A DNA stretch of 6,422 nt from CBDUBU01 sp965365465 (GTDB lineage: Bacteria; Bacteroidota; Rhodothermia; Rhodothermales; DASSAV01), in the NCBI GenBank assembly GCA_965365465.1, contig CBDUBU010000238.1, positions 1-6,422 of the forward strand. Reading direction: 5' to 3'. Positions 1 to 5,317 of this stretch are shown here, piece after piece. Numbering within the stretch: the first letter of the stretch is position 1; the number at the start of each line of letters is the position of its first letter. The notes under the pieces were generated by a model. The model saw only the letters and a list, made by a program, of their open reading frames with translations, was not told the origin of the DNA and ran no database searches. Made by a program: the position numbers and the translations under genes.

Positions 1-422
1 GACCACGGCGCTTCCGCCGCCAGCCCCGGCCGATCCTCGAAATCCGGCGTGGCGTCCCCATACAGCACGCGCATCCCCTCCGTGAACGCCCGGTAGTTGT
101 AGCGTCCGGTAAGCTGGATCAGCCCCCGCCCCCTGTACCGAAAACCGTCCCCCGGCTCCACATTCCCCAGGCCCTTCCGCCCCTCATACCGCTTCTGCGC
201 CGGCGTCGGGCCCCATAGCTCCTCCACATACCGGAACCGACCGCTCTCTTGGATCACCTGCCCCAGAAAATGGCTCACCCTCAAAACAGAAGTCCGCCTA
301 TCTCCGGTCAGCATCCCATAGCGCACCAACACCTCCTCCAGCGGCTCCGCAAACGGCCGCACCCGCTCCTCCGGGCACCCGGCCACGAGCGATAACACGC
401 GAGCATCGATGCAGTTGGACAT
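1..422 (-). CDS. Glycoside hydrolase family 19 protein (endolysin/chitinase-like), 3' end cut by window edge
   Basis: This reading frame is open from an ATG at 422-420 to the left edge, giving about 140 residues with no stop, so the C-terminus is missing. Residues 51-70 contain HFLGQVIQESGRFRYVEELW, which matches the GH19 catalytic segment with Glu59 as the likely general acid; Glu67 or Glu68 may be the second acidic residue. Residues 84-110 contain LGN, PGDGFRYRGRGLIQLTGR and NY, the typical GH19 substrate-cleft block. The family cleaves beta-1,4 links in chitin or peptidoglycan, and short bacterial members are often phage endolysins. No signal peptide is seen, which fits an endolysin delivered by other means. 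GGGAGAGG lies three bases before the ATG and supports the start. Codon use is strongly GC-rich, like the right flank. Endolysin versus resident muralytic enzyme cannot be decided from this fragment. Confidence 0.85.
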   Translation of the reverse strand, partial: MSNCIDARVLSLVAGCPEERVRPFAEPLEEVLVRYGMLTGDRRTSVLRVSHFLGQVIQESGRFRYVEELWGPTPAQKRYEGRKGLGNVEPGDGFRYRGRGLIQLTGRYNYRAFTEGMRVLYGDATPDFEDRPGLAAEAPW

Positions 423-460
423 GCGCCTCTCCCATAGCGATACAAGATCCGCTCTCCGTC

Positions 461-503
461 GCGCCCGTTAAGGGCGCCCAGGCATGAGTTTCGCCATCCG
501 CCC
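461..503 (-). promoter_or_regulatory. Competing stems in the leader of the GH19 gene
   Basis: On the minus strand, GGGCG (503-499) can pair with the CGCCC inside GCGCCC (477-472). The same GCGCCC can instead pair perfectly with GGGCGC (466-461) around the loop TTAAC. The two pairings exclude each other. They lie between the terminator at 504-540 and the ribosome binding site of the GH19 gene. This resembles an attenuator or a structured 5' leader, but short GC-rich stems are common in GC-rich DNA and no known riboswitch class is recognised. Confidence 0.3.
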
Positions 504-540
504 AAAAAAAGAAAACCCGGAATCATAGACGAATCCGGGT
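504..540 (-). terminator. Intrinsic terminator reading leftwards
   Basis: On the minus strand ACCCGGA (540-534) pairs perfectly with TCCGGGT (521-515) around a 12-base loop, followed at once by a T-rich tract, TTTCTTTTTTT (514-504). This is a textbook Rho-independent terminator shape. It lies upstream of the GH19 start and no minus-strand gene precedes it (the next gene to the right, 680-985, is on the plus strand). It therefore ends an untranslated or antisense transcript, attenuates GH19 expression, or is left over from a lost gene. Confidence 0.7.
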
Positions 541-547
541 ACGCAAA

Positions 548-569
548 CGTGTCCAAGGTTATGGACACG
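548..569. repeat. Perfect 8-bp hairpin CGTGTCCA/TGGACACG
   Basis: CGTGTCCA (548-555) and TGGACACG (562-569) form a perfect inverted repeat around a six-base loop. It sits next to the terminator at 504-540 and upstream of the Mor-like gene. It could be an operator for that regulator or the first stem of a small transcript that ends at the terminator. The sequence does not say which. Confidence 0.5.
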
Positions 570-599
570 ATCATGTCTTGCAGTTGATTACGAAATTAC

Positions 600-630
600 C
601 CACGCATTACGTATTTTCCTCCCGGCGTGG
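600..630. repeat. Inverted repeat CCACGC/GCGTGG in the divergent intergenic region
   Basis: CCACGC (600-605) pairs with GCGTGG (625-630) around 19 bases that include TACGTATTTTCC. It lies about 50 bases before the Mor-like start. It could be a regulator binding site or an RNA stem. The support is only the symmetry. Confidence 0.3.
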
Positions 631-679
631 CTCATTCGAGAAATAAGCGCCGCCGGGTCACCTTACCCTAAGTACCCTC

Positions 680-985
680 ATGACCCTGGACCCCAACGCC
701 CCCGGCATCGACCACGCCGCCCATCTCAACGACGACACTGCCGACCTCCACGATCTTCTGGCAGAAGAGTTAGGCGAAGAAAAGGCCCGCACCGTCATGC
801 TCCGCATACGGGCCGCCTTTGGAGGAGGGAAGATCCACATCACCCACGTCAAGTACGCCCTCTACCCCATGCAGCAGAAAAAGGCCGAAGAAATGCTCGC
901 CGCCGGCCGCCGCCCACTCGAAGTAGCCCGCCACACCAACCTCCCCCTCGACCACGTCCGCCGAGTCCAGCGCCGCATGCGCTAG
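680..985 (+). CDS. Small Mor-like transcription activator / HTH protein
   Basis: This 101-residue protein resembles the C-terminal part of the Mor family of activators, known from phage Mu. Residues 23-46 form an acidic then basic helix (LHDLLAEELGEEKARTVMLR), followed by FGGGKIHI at 47-54, close to the GG-x-x-hydrophobic turn of Mor. Residues 78-97 (RPLEVARHTNLPLDHVRRVQ) read as a helix-turn-helix. The length is near that of Mu Mor (about 130) but shorter. No Shine-Dalgarno sequence precedes the ATG, and the frame stays open a little upstream, so the start is not certain. It would act as a DNA-binding regulator; possible targets are the hairpins upstream. It converges on the XRE gene with 27 bases between them. 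GC-rich third codon positions match the flanks. An alternative is another small HTH family. Confidence 0.65.
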   Translation: MTLDPNAPGIDHAAHLNDDTADLHDLLAEELGEEKARTVMLRIRAAFGGGKIHITHVKYALYPMQQKKAEEMLAAGRRPLEVARHTNLPLDHVRRVQRRMR

Positions 986-1012
986 GCCAAGAGGTAAACG
1001 ACAGCTGCTCGG

Positions 1013-1270
1013 CTACTGAGAAATGCTTGCCGCCGGCTCGGCTTCGCTCGCCAGATACCGAAGCGCGTAGAGCGCGTAAGCTGGCGGAGGGCGCTTGCCC
1101 TGCTCGATCTGGCATAGCCACTGTACAGACCGCTCCAGCATGGCCGCCACCTCCACCTGGCTGCCCAACCGCTTGCGCAGCGCTACGAACTCCTCCCGCA
1201 TGGATGCAACGCGGCCATGAGCGCCGCCATCGGCGCTGCGATGCGCAGAGTGATGTGCCGTCACCTTCAT
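1013..1270 (-). CDS. Small XRE-type HTH regulator, third gene of the hicAB operon
   Basis: This 85-residue protein carries a compact lambda-repressor-like HTH at about residues 25-75: FVALRKRLGSQVEVAAMLERS then VQWLCQIEQGKRPPPAYALY. The motif 'IEQGKRPP' after the recognition helix is typical of XRE proteins. The first ATG overlaps the hicB stop as ATGA, a sign of translational coupling. An internal ATG (residue 24, at 1201-1199) starts right at the fold and is a good alternative; the first 23 residues are His- and Ala-rich and may not be structured. Because HicB here has no DNA-binding domain, this protein probably gives the operon its autoregulation. This role is inferred from context. Confidence 0.75.
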   Translation of the reverse strand: MKVTAHHSAHRSADGGAHGRVASMREEFVALRKRLGSQVEVAAMLERSVQWLCQIEQGKRPPPAYALYALRYLASEAEPAASISQ

Positions 1271-1515
1271 GCCGCCGACCGCTTAACCACAGGGTCGGGA
1301 ATGGCAATCTCCACGGCGCGAACCGTGCTTTCCGGAATCTGCTCGCCATCCTCAATCATCCCCTCCAGATGCAGAGCAATCGCTTCCGCCATGTTGTCCA
1401 CCGCTTCATCCTCCGTCCGGCCCACAGAGATACACCCCGGCAGATCAGGGCAAAACACTCCGAAAGCCTCGCCGGGCTCCTGAGGCTGCTCGATAATCAC
1501 AAGGTAACGTCGCAT
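1267..1515 (-). CDS. hicB: HicB-family antitoxin (short form without DNA-binding domain)
   Basis: This 82-residue protein is the antitoxin that binds and blocks the HicA mRNA interferase. It shows the HicB partial RNase H-like fold: YLVIIEQ at 4-10, AFGVFCPDLPGCISVGRTEDEA at 17-38, then the helix NMAEAIALHLEGMIEDGEQIPE at 41-62. 'PDLPGC' and 'LHLEGMIEDGEQIP' are hallmark strings. The protein ends about 20 residues later, with no room for the ribbon-helix-helix or HTH domain that longer HicB proteins carry at the C-terminus. It starts six bases after the hicA stop and overlaps the XRE gene by four bases. No Shine-Dalgarno sequence is visible, so translation is probably coupled to hicA. Confidence 0.92.
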   Translation of the reverse strand: MRRYLVIIEQPQEPGEAFGVFCPDLPGCISVGRTEDEAVDNMAEAIALHLEGMIEDGEQIPESTVRAVEIAIPDPVVKRSAA

Positions 1516-1521
1516 AGTTAG

Positions 1522-1725
1522 CTATGGCTTTATTTGTGCCTGGTTGAGGATACTTTGCACGGTCTTTATCGGGAGGACTTCGTTCGTACCATGGAAGGGA
1601 ATCGTAACCCGCCCGCTCTTCTCGGCATGTTTGAACTGACGATGCCCACTCTTCGACTTGATCGCATACCACCCATCCTTCTCCACTATCGCAATCAACT
1701 CCCGAACCGTATATCGTTTTGGCAT
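1522..1725 (-). CDS. hicA: HicA-family mRNA interferase toxin
   Basis: This 67-residue protein is the toxin of the pair, a double-stranded-RNA-binding-fold ribonuclease that cuts mRNA and slows growth. Visible family features are the N-terminal helix VRELIAIVEKDGW at 7-19, the catalytic-histidine segment KSGHRQFKH with His28 as the likely active residue (many relatives have GSHH here), the strand GRVTIPFHG, and the C-terminal helix TVQSILNQAQI. The length is normal for HicA. Toxin-first gene order is also usual for hicAB. Upstream repeats at 1746-1810 probably hold the promoter and operator. The ATG is preceded only by a weak purine stretch (AGAAGAGA). Confidence 0.92.
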   Translation of the reverse strand: MPKRYTVRELIAIVEKDGWYAIKSKSGHRQFKHAEKSGRVTIPFHGTNEVLPIKTVQSILNQAQIKP

Positions 1726-1745
1726 CTGCGTCTCTTCTGTTTACC

Positions 1746-1810
1746 TACCCTAATGTACTAATTATTAGCAGCACACGCAATACCCTAATTGCAAAGATTA
1801 CTAATAATTA
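1746..1810 (-). promoter_or_regulatory. Putative hicA promoter and operator with repeats
   Basis: Read on the minus strand, TTGCGT (1780-1775), a 17-base spacer and TACATT (1757-1752) form a weak sigma-70-like promoter about 30 bases before hicA. TAATTATTAG (1759-1768) and CTAATAATTA (1801-1810) are a perfect 10-base inverted repeat separated by 32 bases; the first arm sits inside the promoter spacer. TACCCTAAT also occurs twice in direct orientation (1746-1754 and 1781-1789), the first copy overlapping the -10. This layout fits autorepression by the HicA-HicB-XRE complex. The regulator assignment is inference. Confidence 0.45.
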
Positions 1811-1924
1811 TCAGAGCACAGATGTCATCGCTTTCGTAACGGTGGGGCAGCTTGCCCTGGCCGTCGTTCATATACGAGAGGCTCCTTGGAACTACAAGGA
1901 ATGATTCTTAAAAGGATGCTAGGA

Positions 1925-1953
1925 CAAAAAAGCAAAAGAAAATTGTCTTTTCT
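1925..1953 (-). terminator. Weak AT-rich terminator candidate after the methyltransferase gene
   Basis: On the minus strand AGAAAA (1953-1948) pairs with TTTTCT (1942-1937) around GACAA, and is followed by TTTGCTTTTTTG. The stem is six A/T-rich pairs, so it is weak, but the long T tract is right. It lies about 145 bases past the methyltransferase stop. It could end that transcript and shield hicA from readthrough. Confidence 0.3.
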
Positions 1954-2086
1954 CACATAACAGAAGTTATACGCGACCGGTTTCGCCTGCGAGACGACGG
2001 AAGCGAGGCGGTGCACATCATCGCCTGCTATGCGGACTTTTGATTCTGATGCCCGCCGGGGTGAGTGCACATCCCGAAAAGACAAT
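1942..2086. repeat. 11-bp inverted repeat framing about 123 bases
   Basis: ATTGTCTTTTC (1942-1952) and GAAAAGACAAT (2076-2086) are perfect reverse complements. Between them lie two pairs of short direct repeats and an imperfect GCGGAC/GCCCGC stem (2032-2056). The unit ends 12 bases before the methyltransferase stop codon. It could be a miniature mobile remnant, a structured RNA, or a site used when the cassette inserted. No known attachment-site family is recognised. Confidence 0.4.
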
Positions 2087-2097
2087 CTCCGAAAGGA

Positions 2098-3060
2098 TCA
2101 GCCCGGTCCCCATTTTACAATCTGCTCCAACAGAGCCCTTCCAAGAGCCGGAGGGACGGCATTTCCGACAACCCGGTACTTTTGCATCAGGCTGCCGGAC
2201 GGAGAGACCTTTGCCGGCAGCCCCTGGATGGCTGCACACTCCTTCCATGACAAACGGCGATTGGTGTCTCCCTGGAGAATCCAACAATCCTTTCCTGCCG
2301 GTTTCATGGGCAGGCCCGAAGGATGCAGCGGCACATGATGGGCATGGGCGACGATGGTATAGCTAACATCGTCCCAACCTCTCTTTCGATTTCGGGTTAA
2401 ATAATGGCCGTGGAAAGGCTTGGTGCAATACTCATCTTCCTCTGGGTCCGGCCACCCATAGATCACATCTCTTAATGTTAGCAAGCGGTTAGGACCATCG
2501 GAGCCATGGGTTGGTTTCGGAAAACTGTAACCGCACCCACCCATATCCCGATGGACGCCAACGATAAATAACCTTTTGCGCATTTGCGCTACACCGAAAT
2601 CAGAAGCAGACAAAAGTTGGGATTCGACCTTGTAGCCTAAGCTTTGAAACCCGTTCAGTTGCTGCTGAAAAAACCAACCCTCTTCGGCAGTACGCATCCC
2701 CCTGACGTTTTCAACAAAAAGGTATTTTGGCCGGACCTGCCTCAGTGCACGCAAAAACTCCTCGTACAGAAAGTTGCTTGGCATGTCGCGGAGGTTCCTT
2801 TCCTTCCTATCTCCCCAGCGCCGCCTCGCCGCTTCGCTGAAACCAGTGCATGGATAGCAACCTATCAACACGTCGGCGGAGGGGAACACCTCTATGTCTC
2901 TAACGTCTCCGTCTACAAAATTAACCTTTGGGAAAAGCCCTTTGTATGCCACCGAAGCGTGCAGGTCGATATCATTAGCCATTACAATATCAACCCCCGC
3001 TTGCGCAGCCCCCCAGTCAAACCCGCCGCAACCGGAAAAAAGAGATACAGCCCTAAGCAT
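2098..3060 (-). CDS. DNA (cytosine-5-)-methyltransferase
   Basis: This 320-residue enzyme transfers a methyl group from S-adenosylmethionine to carbon 5 of cytosine in DNA. All main motifs are visible: motif I LFSGCGGFDWG at 7-17 (cofactor binding), motif IV GCYPCTGFS at 67-75 with catalytic Cys71 (Thr replaces the common Gln after Cys), motif VI ENVRG at 117-121, motif VIII QMRKR at 159-163, motif IX RRLSWKECAAIQGLP at 268-282, and motif X VVGNAVPPALGRAL at 297-310. The target-recognition region (about 180-265) is short and contains SYTIVAHAHHVPLHPSG, so the target cannot be guessed. It is the last gene of the minus-strand cassette, 120 bases after the unknown gene, with GAGGAG two bases before the ATG and its own promoter candidate. 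With Vsr nearby, it probably makes m5C as the self mark of a restriction-type system. Confidence 0.95.
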   Translation of the reverse strand: MLRAVSLFSGCGGFDWGAAQAGVDIVMANDIDLHASVAYKGLFPKVNFVDGDVRDIEVFPSADVLIGCYPCTGFSEAARRRWGDRKERNLRDMPSNFLYEEFLRALRQVRPKYLFVENVRGMRTAEEGWFFQQQLNGFQSLGYKVESQLLSASDFGVAQMRKRLFIVGVHRDMGGCGYSFPKPTHGSDGPNRLLTLRDVIYGWPDPEEDEYCTKPFHGHYLTRNRKRGWDDVSYTIVAHAHHVPLHPSGLPMKPAGKDCWILQGDTNRRLSWKECAAIQGLPAKVSPSGSLMQKYRVVGNAVPPALGRALLEQIVKWGPG

Positions 3061-3071
3061 GGCTCCTCGAG

Positions 3072-3105
3072 AATATTCCTGCTGAGCGTGATGGTGTCAA
3101 ATCAC
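3072..3105 (-). promoter_or_regulatory. Promoter of the methyltransferase gene with overlapping operator-like repeat
   Basis: On the minus strand TTGACA (3100-3095) matches the -35 consensus exactly and is followed after 17 bases by AATATT (3077-3072), four of six for the -10. An 18-base inverted repeat GTGAT-N8-ATCAC (3088-3105) covers the -35 box and would block polymerase if bound. The expected start site falls only a few bases before the ATG, so the leader would be very short. The 120-base gap from the upstream gene fits an independent, regulated methyltransferase promoter. Confidence 0.5.
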
Positions 3106-3180
3106 CTAGAATAACAGCTATTGGCTTTTGCTGAGGGATAAAATAGCGCAATGTTTTCAATATGGTCACTTCGACTCTGT

Positions 3181-4179
3181 CTAAAAGGGGCTCTCTCGGG
3201 ACGCAAGAGCCTCATTTACCAATCCGTCGCATAGATGGGATGAAAAGTCTAACCTGTTGCCGAGCATATGTACCAGCCGTAGCCGGTCAAACATCACGGC
3301 CTTAATCTTCAAAGGGTTATACCAGGATCCATCGGGAGAACGGAAGCACATAGGGATGAATATTGCGTTGACCGGCTCCACTACAAGAGGAATTATTCCT
3401 CGCCAACTTTGGGCAGAGGAAGAATGCTGCTTTTCCGCCCACTTTTCTGTGCAGGCACATTGCCCAAAGATGACGAGCAGGAAATTTTGAGCGTCCTTCA
3501 TGGGCACAAATGCAACCAGATCCAACCCCATGTCCCCAGAGTTGTGCTTTGAAAAGGCAATACTGTCTATCTGGGGATGGACGGCCTCTCGAAGGTCTTC
3601 AGCTAGTTTCTTAATTTTATTATATAGGTTCCCAGCATAATGCCTCTGGCACGTTTCGGAGGTCCCGAAAATATGCACTTCCGCTTTTTTAGGCAGGATG
3701 TAACGAAGCGCTTCTTGGCTGGCTGTCTCAAAGCTGGCCGTTAGCTTGCTCCCTCCCGAACCTATATAACGCAGGTTCGAGGCCAGCAGCAGGTAAACAT
3801 ATAAACGCCTCTTTTTGCTGATCTGCTTTATGCAGCGTAACTCGCCTTCGCCTGTCACAAATGGATAGTATGGCCCGAAAGCCCTACGCCTGTAGTCCAA
3901 ATGCTCGAATATACGGTCGATTTTGGCCGCCCATTTATCGTTGACCTCCGCAACAGTCATGTCGTCCATGTCAACGCCTTCGTCCTTTGCCTCCTCCTCA
4001 AACCCCCGCTCAATACAGCCAGCCTCGTCACTGAAATCTTGTCGCTCCTTAAACCGGTCCAAGATTTCCCCCTTAGTAACCATTCTGTCGAGATTTACGA
4101 GACACAGCAGTTCTACATAGTCAGCTAAATAATGCTCTTCGCTGCTGCGGGGCAGCCTATCTAACTCTTTGAACAACAT
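3181..4179 (-). CDS. Uncharacterised protein with possible PD-(D/E)XK-like nuclease core
   Basis: I do not recognise a named family. The 332-residue protein has a charged, helical first third (about 1-95). A middle region contains SFETASQEALRYILP at 149-163 and a YNKIKKLAEDLREAV helix at 186-200. Then comes GDMGLDLVAF at 215-224, a strand LLVIFGQ at 234-240, and CACTEKW. An acidic residue in a beta strand (Asp220) followed by a strand ending in Gln240-Cys-Ala resembles the D...(E/Q)xK centre of restriction-type nucleases, but the usual Lys is absent (Ala242), so the assignment is tentative. It starts six bases after the ParB-like stop with no clear Shine-Dalgarno, pointing to coupled translation. 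Next to a methyltransferase and Vsr it is the best candidate for the effector nuclease. Lower-GC codon use matches the cassette, not the flanks. Confidence 0.6.
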   Translation of the reverse strand: MLFKELDRLPRSSEEHYLADYVELLCLVNLDRMVTKGEILDRFKERQDFSDEAGCIERGFEEEAKDEGVDMDDMTVAEVNDKWAAKIDRIFEHLDYRRRAFGPYYPFVTGEGELRCIKQISKKRRLYVYLLLASNLRYIGSGGSKLTASFETASQEALRYILPKKAEVHIFGTSETCQRHYAGNLYNKIKKLAEDLREAVHPQIDSIAFSKHNSGDMGLDLVAFVPMKDAQNFLLVIFGQCACTEKWAEKQHSSSAQSWRGIIPLVVEPVNAIFIPMCFRSPDGSWYNPLKIKAVMFDRLRLVHMLGNRLDFSSHLCDGLVNEALASRESPF

Positions 4180-4185
4180 GCTTTT

Positions 4186-5268
4186 CTATTCAGGCAGCGA
4201 GAGCATCTTTGCTGAAACAAGAAAATATATCTGGCGAACGAGAGTGCTAATTTCCTTGACAGCTTCCAAGTCGGTATTTTCCAAATCGGTTATCAAGTGG
4301 ATCTGGCCTTGGGCCTTTTCGAGCTTGTCTCTTGCCTCCTCAATAAAGGCCCTATATCCATCTGTAGGAGCACCGGTTAGCAAGTACGCTTCATCAAGAG
4401 TCGCCTCTTTATTCTCGAAAGCCTTCCTCGCTTTATCATGTGAGACGACAGCATTGAGCTTGCCAATATTCCTGGACTCCCCAATGGCAGTGTCGCCCTT
4501 GGCGTCTTTCGCGAAAAACCAACTTGTGAGATGCTTCAGGTGTCCCTTTTTCAGCCCCTTTAGGGTAGTATCCTGCGAACTGCTCAGTCCCAAGAAAGTC
4601 AAAATGTTGCTGTAGTTGATTGCTGTAGTGATGAGTGAGAAACTGATCGTCTCATCATCAAGGCCGTCAATGCCAAAGAATGCACTCTCTTCAATCGTTT
4701 CATACAGGCTATATGCGGTAAGCAGGCGCGCCACATAGTCCGCGCGGCTTCCAATCTGTTTTGCAAGTTCAGTAAAACTCAGGCCAGGGTTCTTTTCCGA
4801 TAATTGCCGCAGGTACTTCGCCTTGGCCAACGACGACCACGGCTTTATTCCTGTAATGTGCCGGTAGCCTAAGTAAGCGAGAATGTCTTCACGCTTTGCA
4901 AATTCCAGGCATGGGATTTTGTTAGGCTTCGACTTTGCTTCAGATGCAATCTGCTGGACAGTCTTTTTTTTAATCGGAGCAAGTTCCGGTTCATGGAGCA
5001 GCTTGAGAGAAGCGAGCCGCCTATTGCCCTCTACAACGTAGTATACGCCCTGGCCGCCTGCGGCTGTGATTAGGAGCGGCTCCCCCGCAAAGTACCCATG
5101 CTCTCCAATCGATCCCATCAGTTCCGGAATGGAGGCATCCTTCAAAAGCCACTCCAGGACTGCCGCTTGGCTACCGCCGTCTACTCCAGCAGGGAGCCTG
5201 GGGTTTTCCGGATCAAAGAGAAGGGACGCGATGTCTTTCTCTTCAATCATGTTGGCTTTTTGGGCCAT
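4186..5268 (-). CDS. ParB/sulfiredoxin-fold protein with HTH (defence-cassette type)
   Basis: The 360-residue protein begins with a ParB/Srx-type domain: IASLLFDPENPRLP at 13-26, a helix ending in SIGEHGYF at 53-60, and VVEGNRRLASLKLL at 78-91, matching the G-x-R-R nucleotide-binding motif of ParB (CTPase) and related nucleases. A ParB-like HTH follows at about 163-182 (LSFTELAKQIGSRADYVARL). The remaining half is helical and not recognised; the end (306-355) could form a coiled coil. It is not a chromosome-partition ParB: there is no parA and its neighbours are a methyltransferase and Vsr. Known relatives of the fold bind or hydrolyse nucleotides and act on DNA; the role here, target recognition or nucleotide-dependent switching, is inference. 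First gene of the minus-strand cassette. TATAAT lies two bases before the ATG, so Met7 may be the true start. Confidence 0.8.
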   Translation of the reverse strand: MAQKANMIEEKDIASLLFDPENPRLPAGVDGGSQAAVLEWLLKDASIPELMGSIGEHGYFAGEPLLITAAGGQGVYYVVEGNRRLASLKLLHEPELAPIKKKTVQQIASEAKSKPNKIPCLEFAKREDILAYLGYRHITGIKPWSSLAKAKYLRQLSEKNPGLSFTELAKQIGSRADYVARLLTAYSLYETIEESAFFGIDGLDDETISFSLITTAINYSNILTFLGLSSSQDTTLKGLKKGHLKHLTSWFFAKDAKGDTAIGESRNIGKLNAVVSHDKARKAFENKEATLDEAYLLTGAPTDGYRAFIEEARDKLEKAQGQIHLITDLENTDLEAVKEISTLVRQIYFLVSAKMLSLPE

Positions 5269-5317
5269 AGATTATAGTGGTTTTAATTCCTGCTACTGAA
5301 ACAGCCCCGGAGGCTAC
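5269..5317. promoter_or_regulatory. Divergent promoter region between the ParB-like gene and vsr
   Basis: Only 49 bases separate the two divergent starts, so both are probably controlled from here. On the minus strand a perfect TATAAT (5276-5271) ends two bases before the annotated ParB-like ATG; no clear -35 box lies 17 bases upstream. On the plus strand GGAGG (5309-5313), four bases before the vsr ATG, is a good ribosome binding site. The vsr promoter is not obvious. Confidence 0.45.

Larger units (their letters stand above)
1811..2097. other. Gene-poor, repeat-rich stretch between hicA and the methyltransferase
   Basis: No convincing gene is seen on either strand. The longest minus-strand frame here (1825-2085, 86 codons) has no recognisable domain. 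The stretch holds a possible minus-strand terminator (1925-1953), the palindrome ATAAC-AGAA-GTTAT (1957-1970), the direct repeats TCGCCTGC (1983-1990, 2021-2028) and GTGCACATC (2011-2019, 2065-2073), and an 11-base inverted repeat (1942-1952 with 2076-2086). It marks the edge between the hicAB operon and the lower-GC cassette. Confidence 0.5.

Noticed and set aside
468..497. Nine-codon minus-strand frame (MAKLMPGRP) in the GH19 leader
   Set aside because: No ribosome binding site and no run of one amino acid as in classical leader peptides; short frames like this arise by chance.
308..574. 88-codon minus-strand frame overlapping the GH19 start
   Set aside because: It runs through the terminator and reads the GH19 N-terminal region in the wrong frame, with no recognisable domain.
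1027..1521. 164-codon plus-strand frame opposite hicB and the XRE gene
   Set aside because: It lies antisense to two recognisable genes and its Pro/Arg/Ala/His-rich composition is typical of a GC-rich shadow frame.
1957..1970. ATAAC-AGAA-GTTAT palindrome resembling a loxP arm or integron attC end
   Set aside because: The arms are only five bases, the loop is four, and the GTTRRRY/RYYYAAC attC cores are not matched. No recombinase gene is in the window.
1825..2085. 86-codon minus-strand frame after the methyltransferase gene
   Set aside because: No domain or coding pattern is recognisable, and it runs across the inverted and direct repeats.
2030..2366. Plus-strand frames opposite the end of the methyltransferase gene
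   Set aside because: Antisense to motifs IX and X of a well-supported gene, with no recognisable domain.
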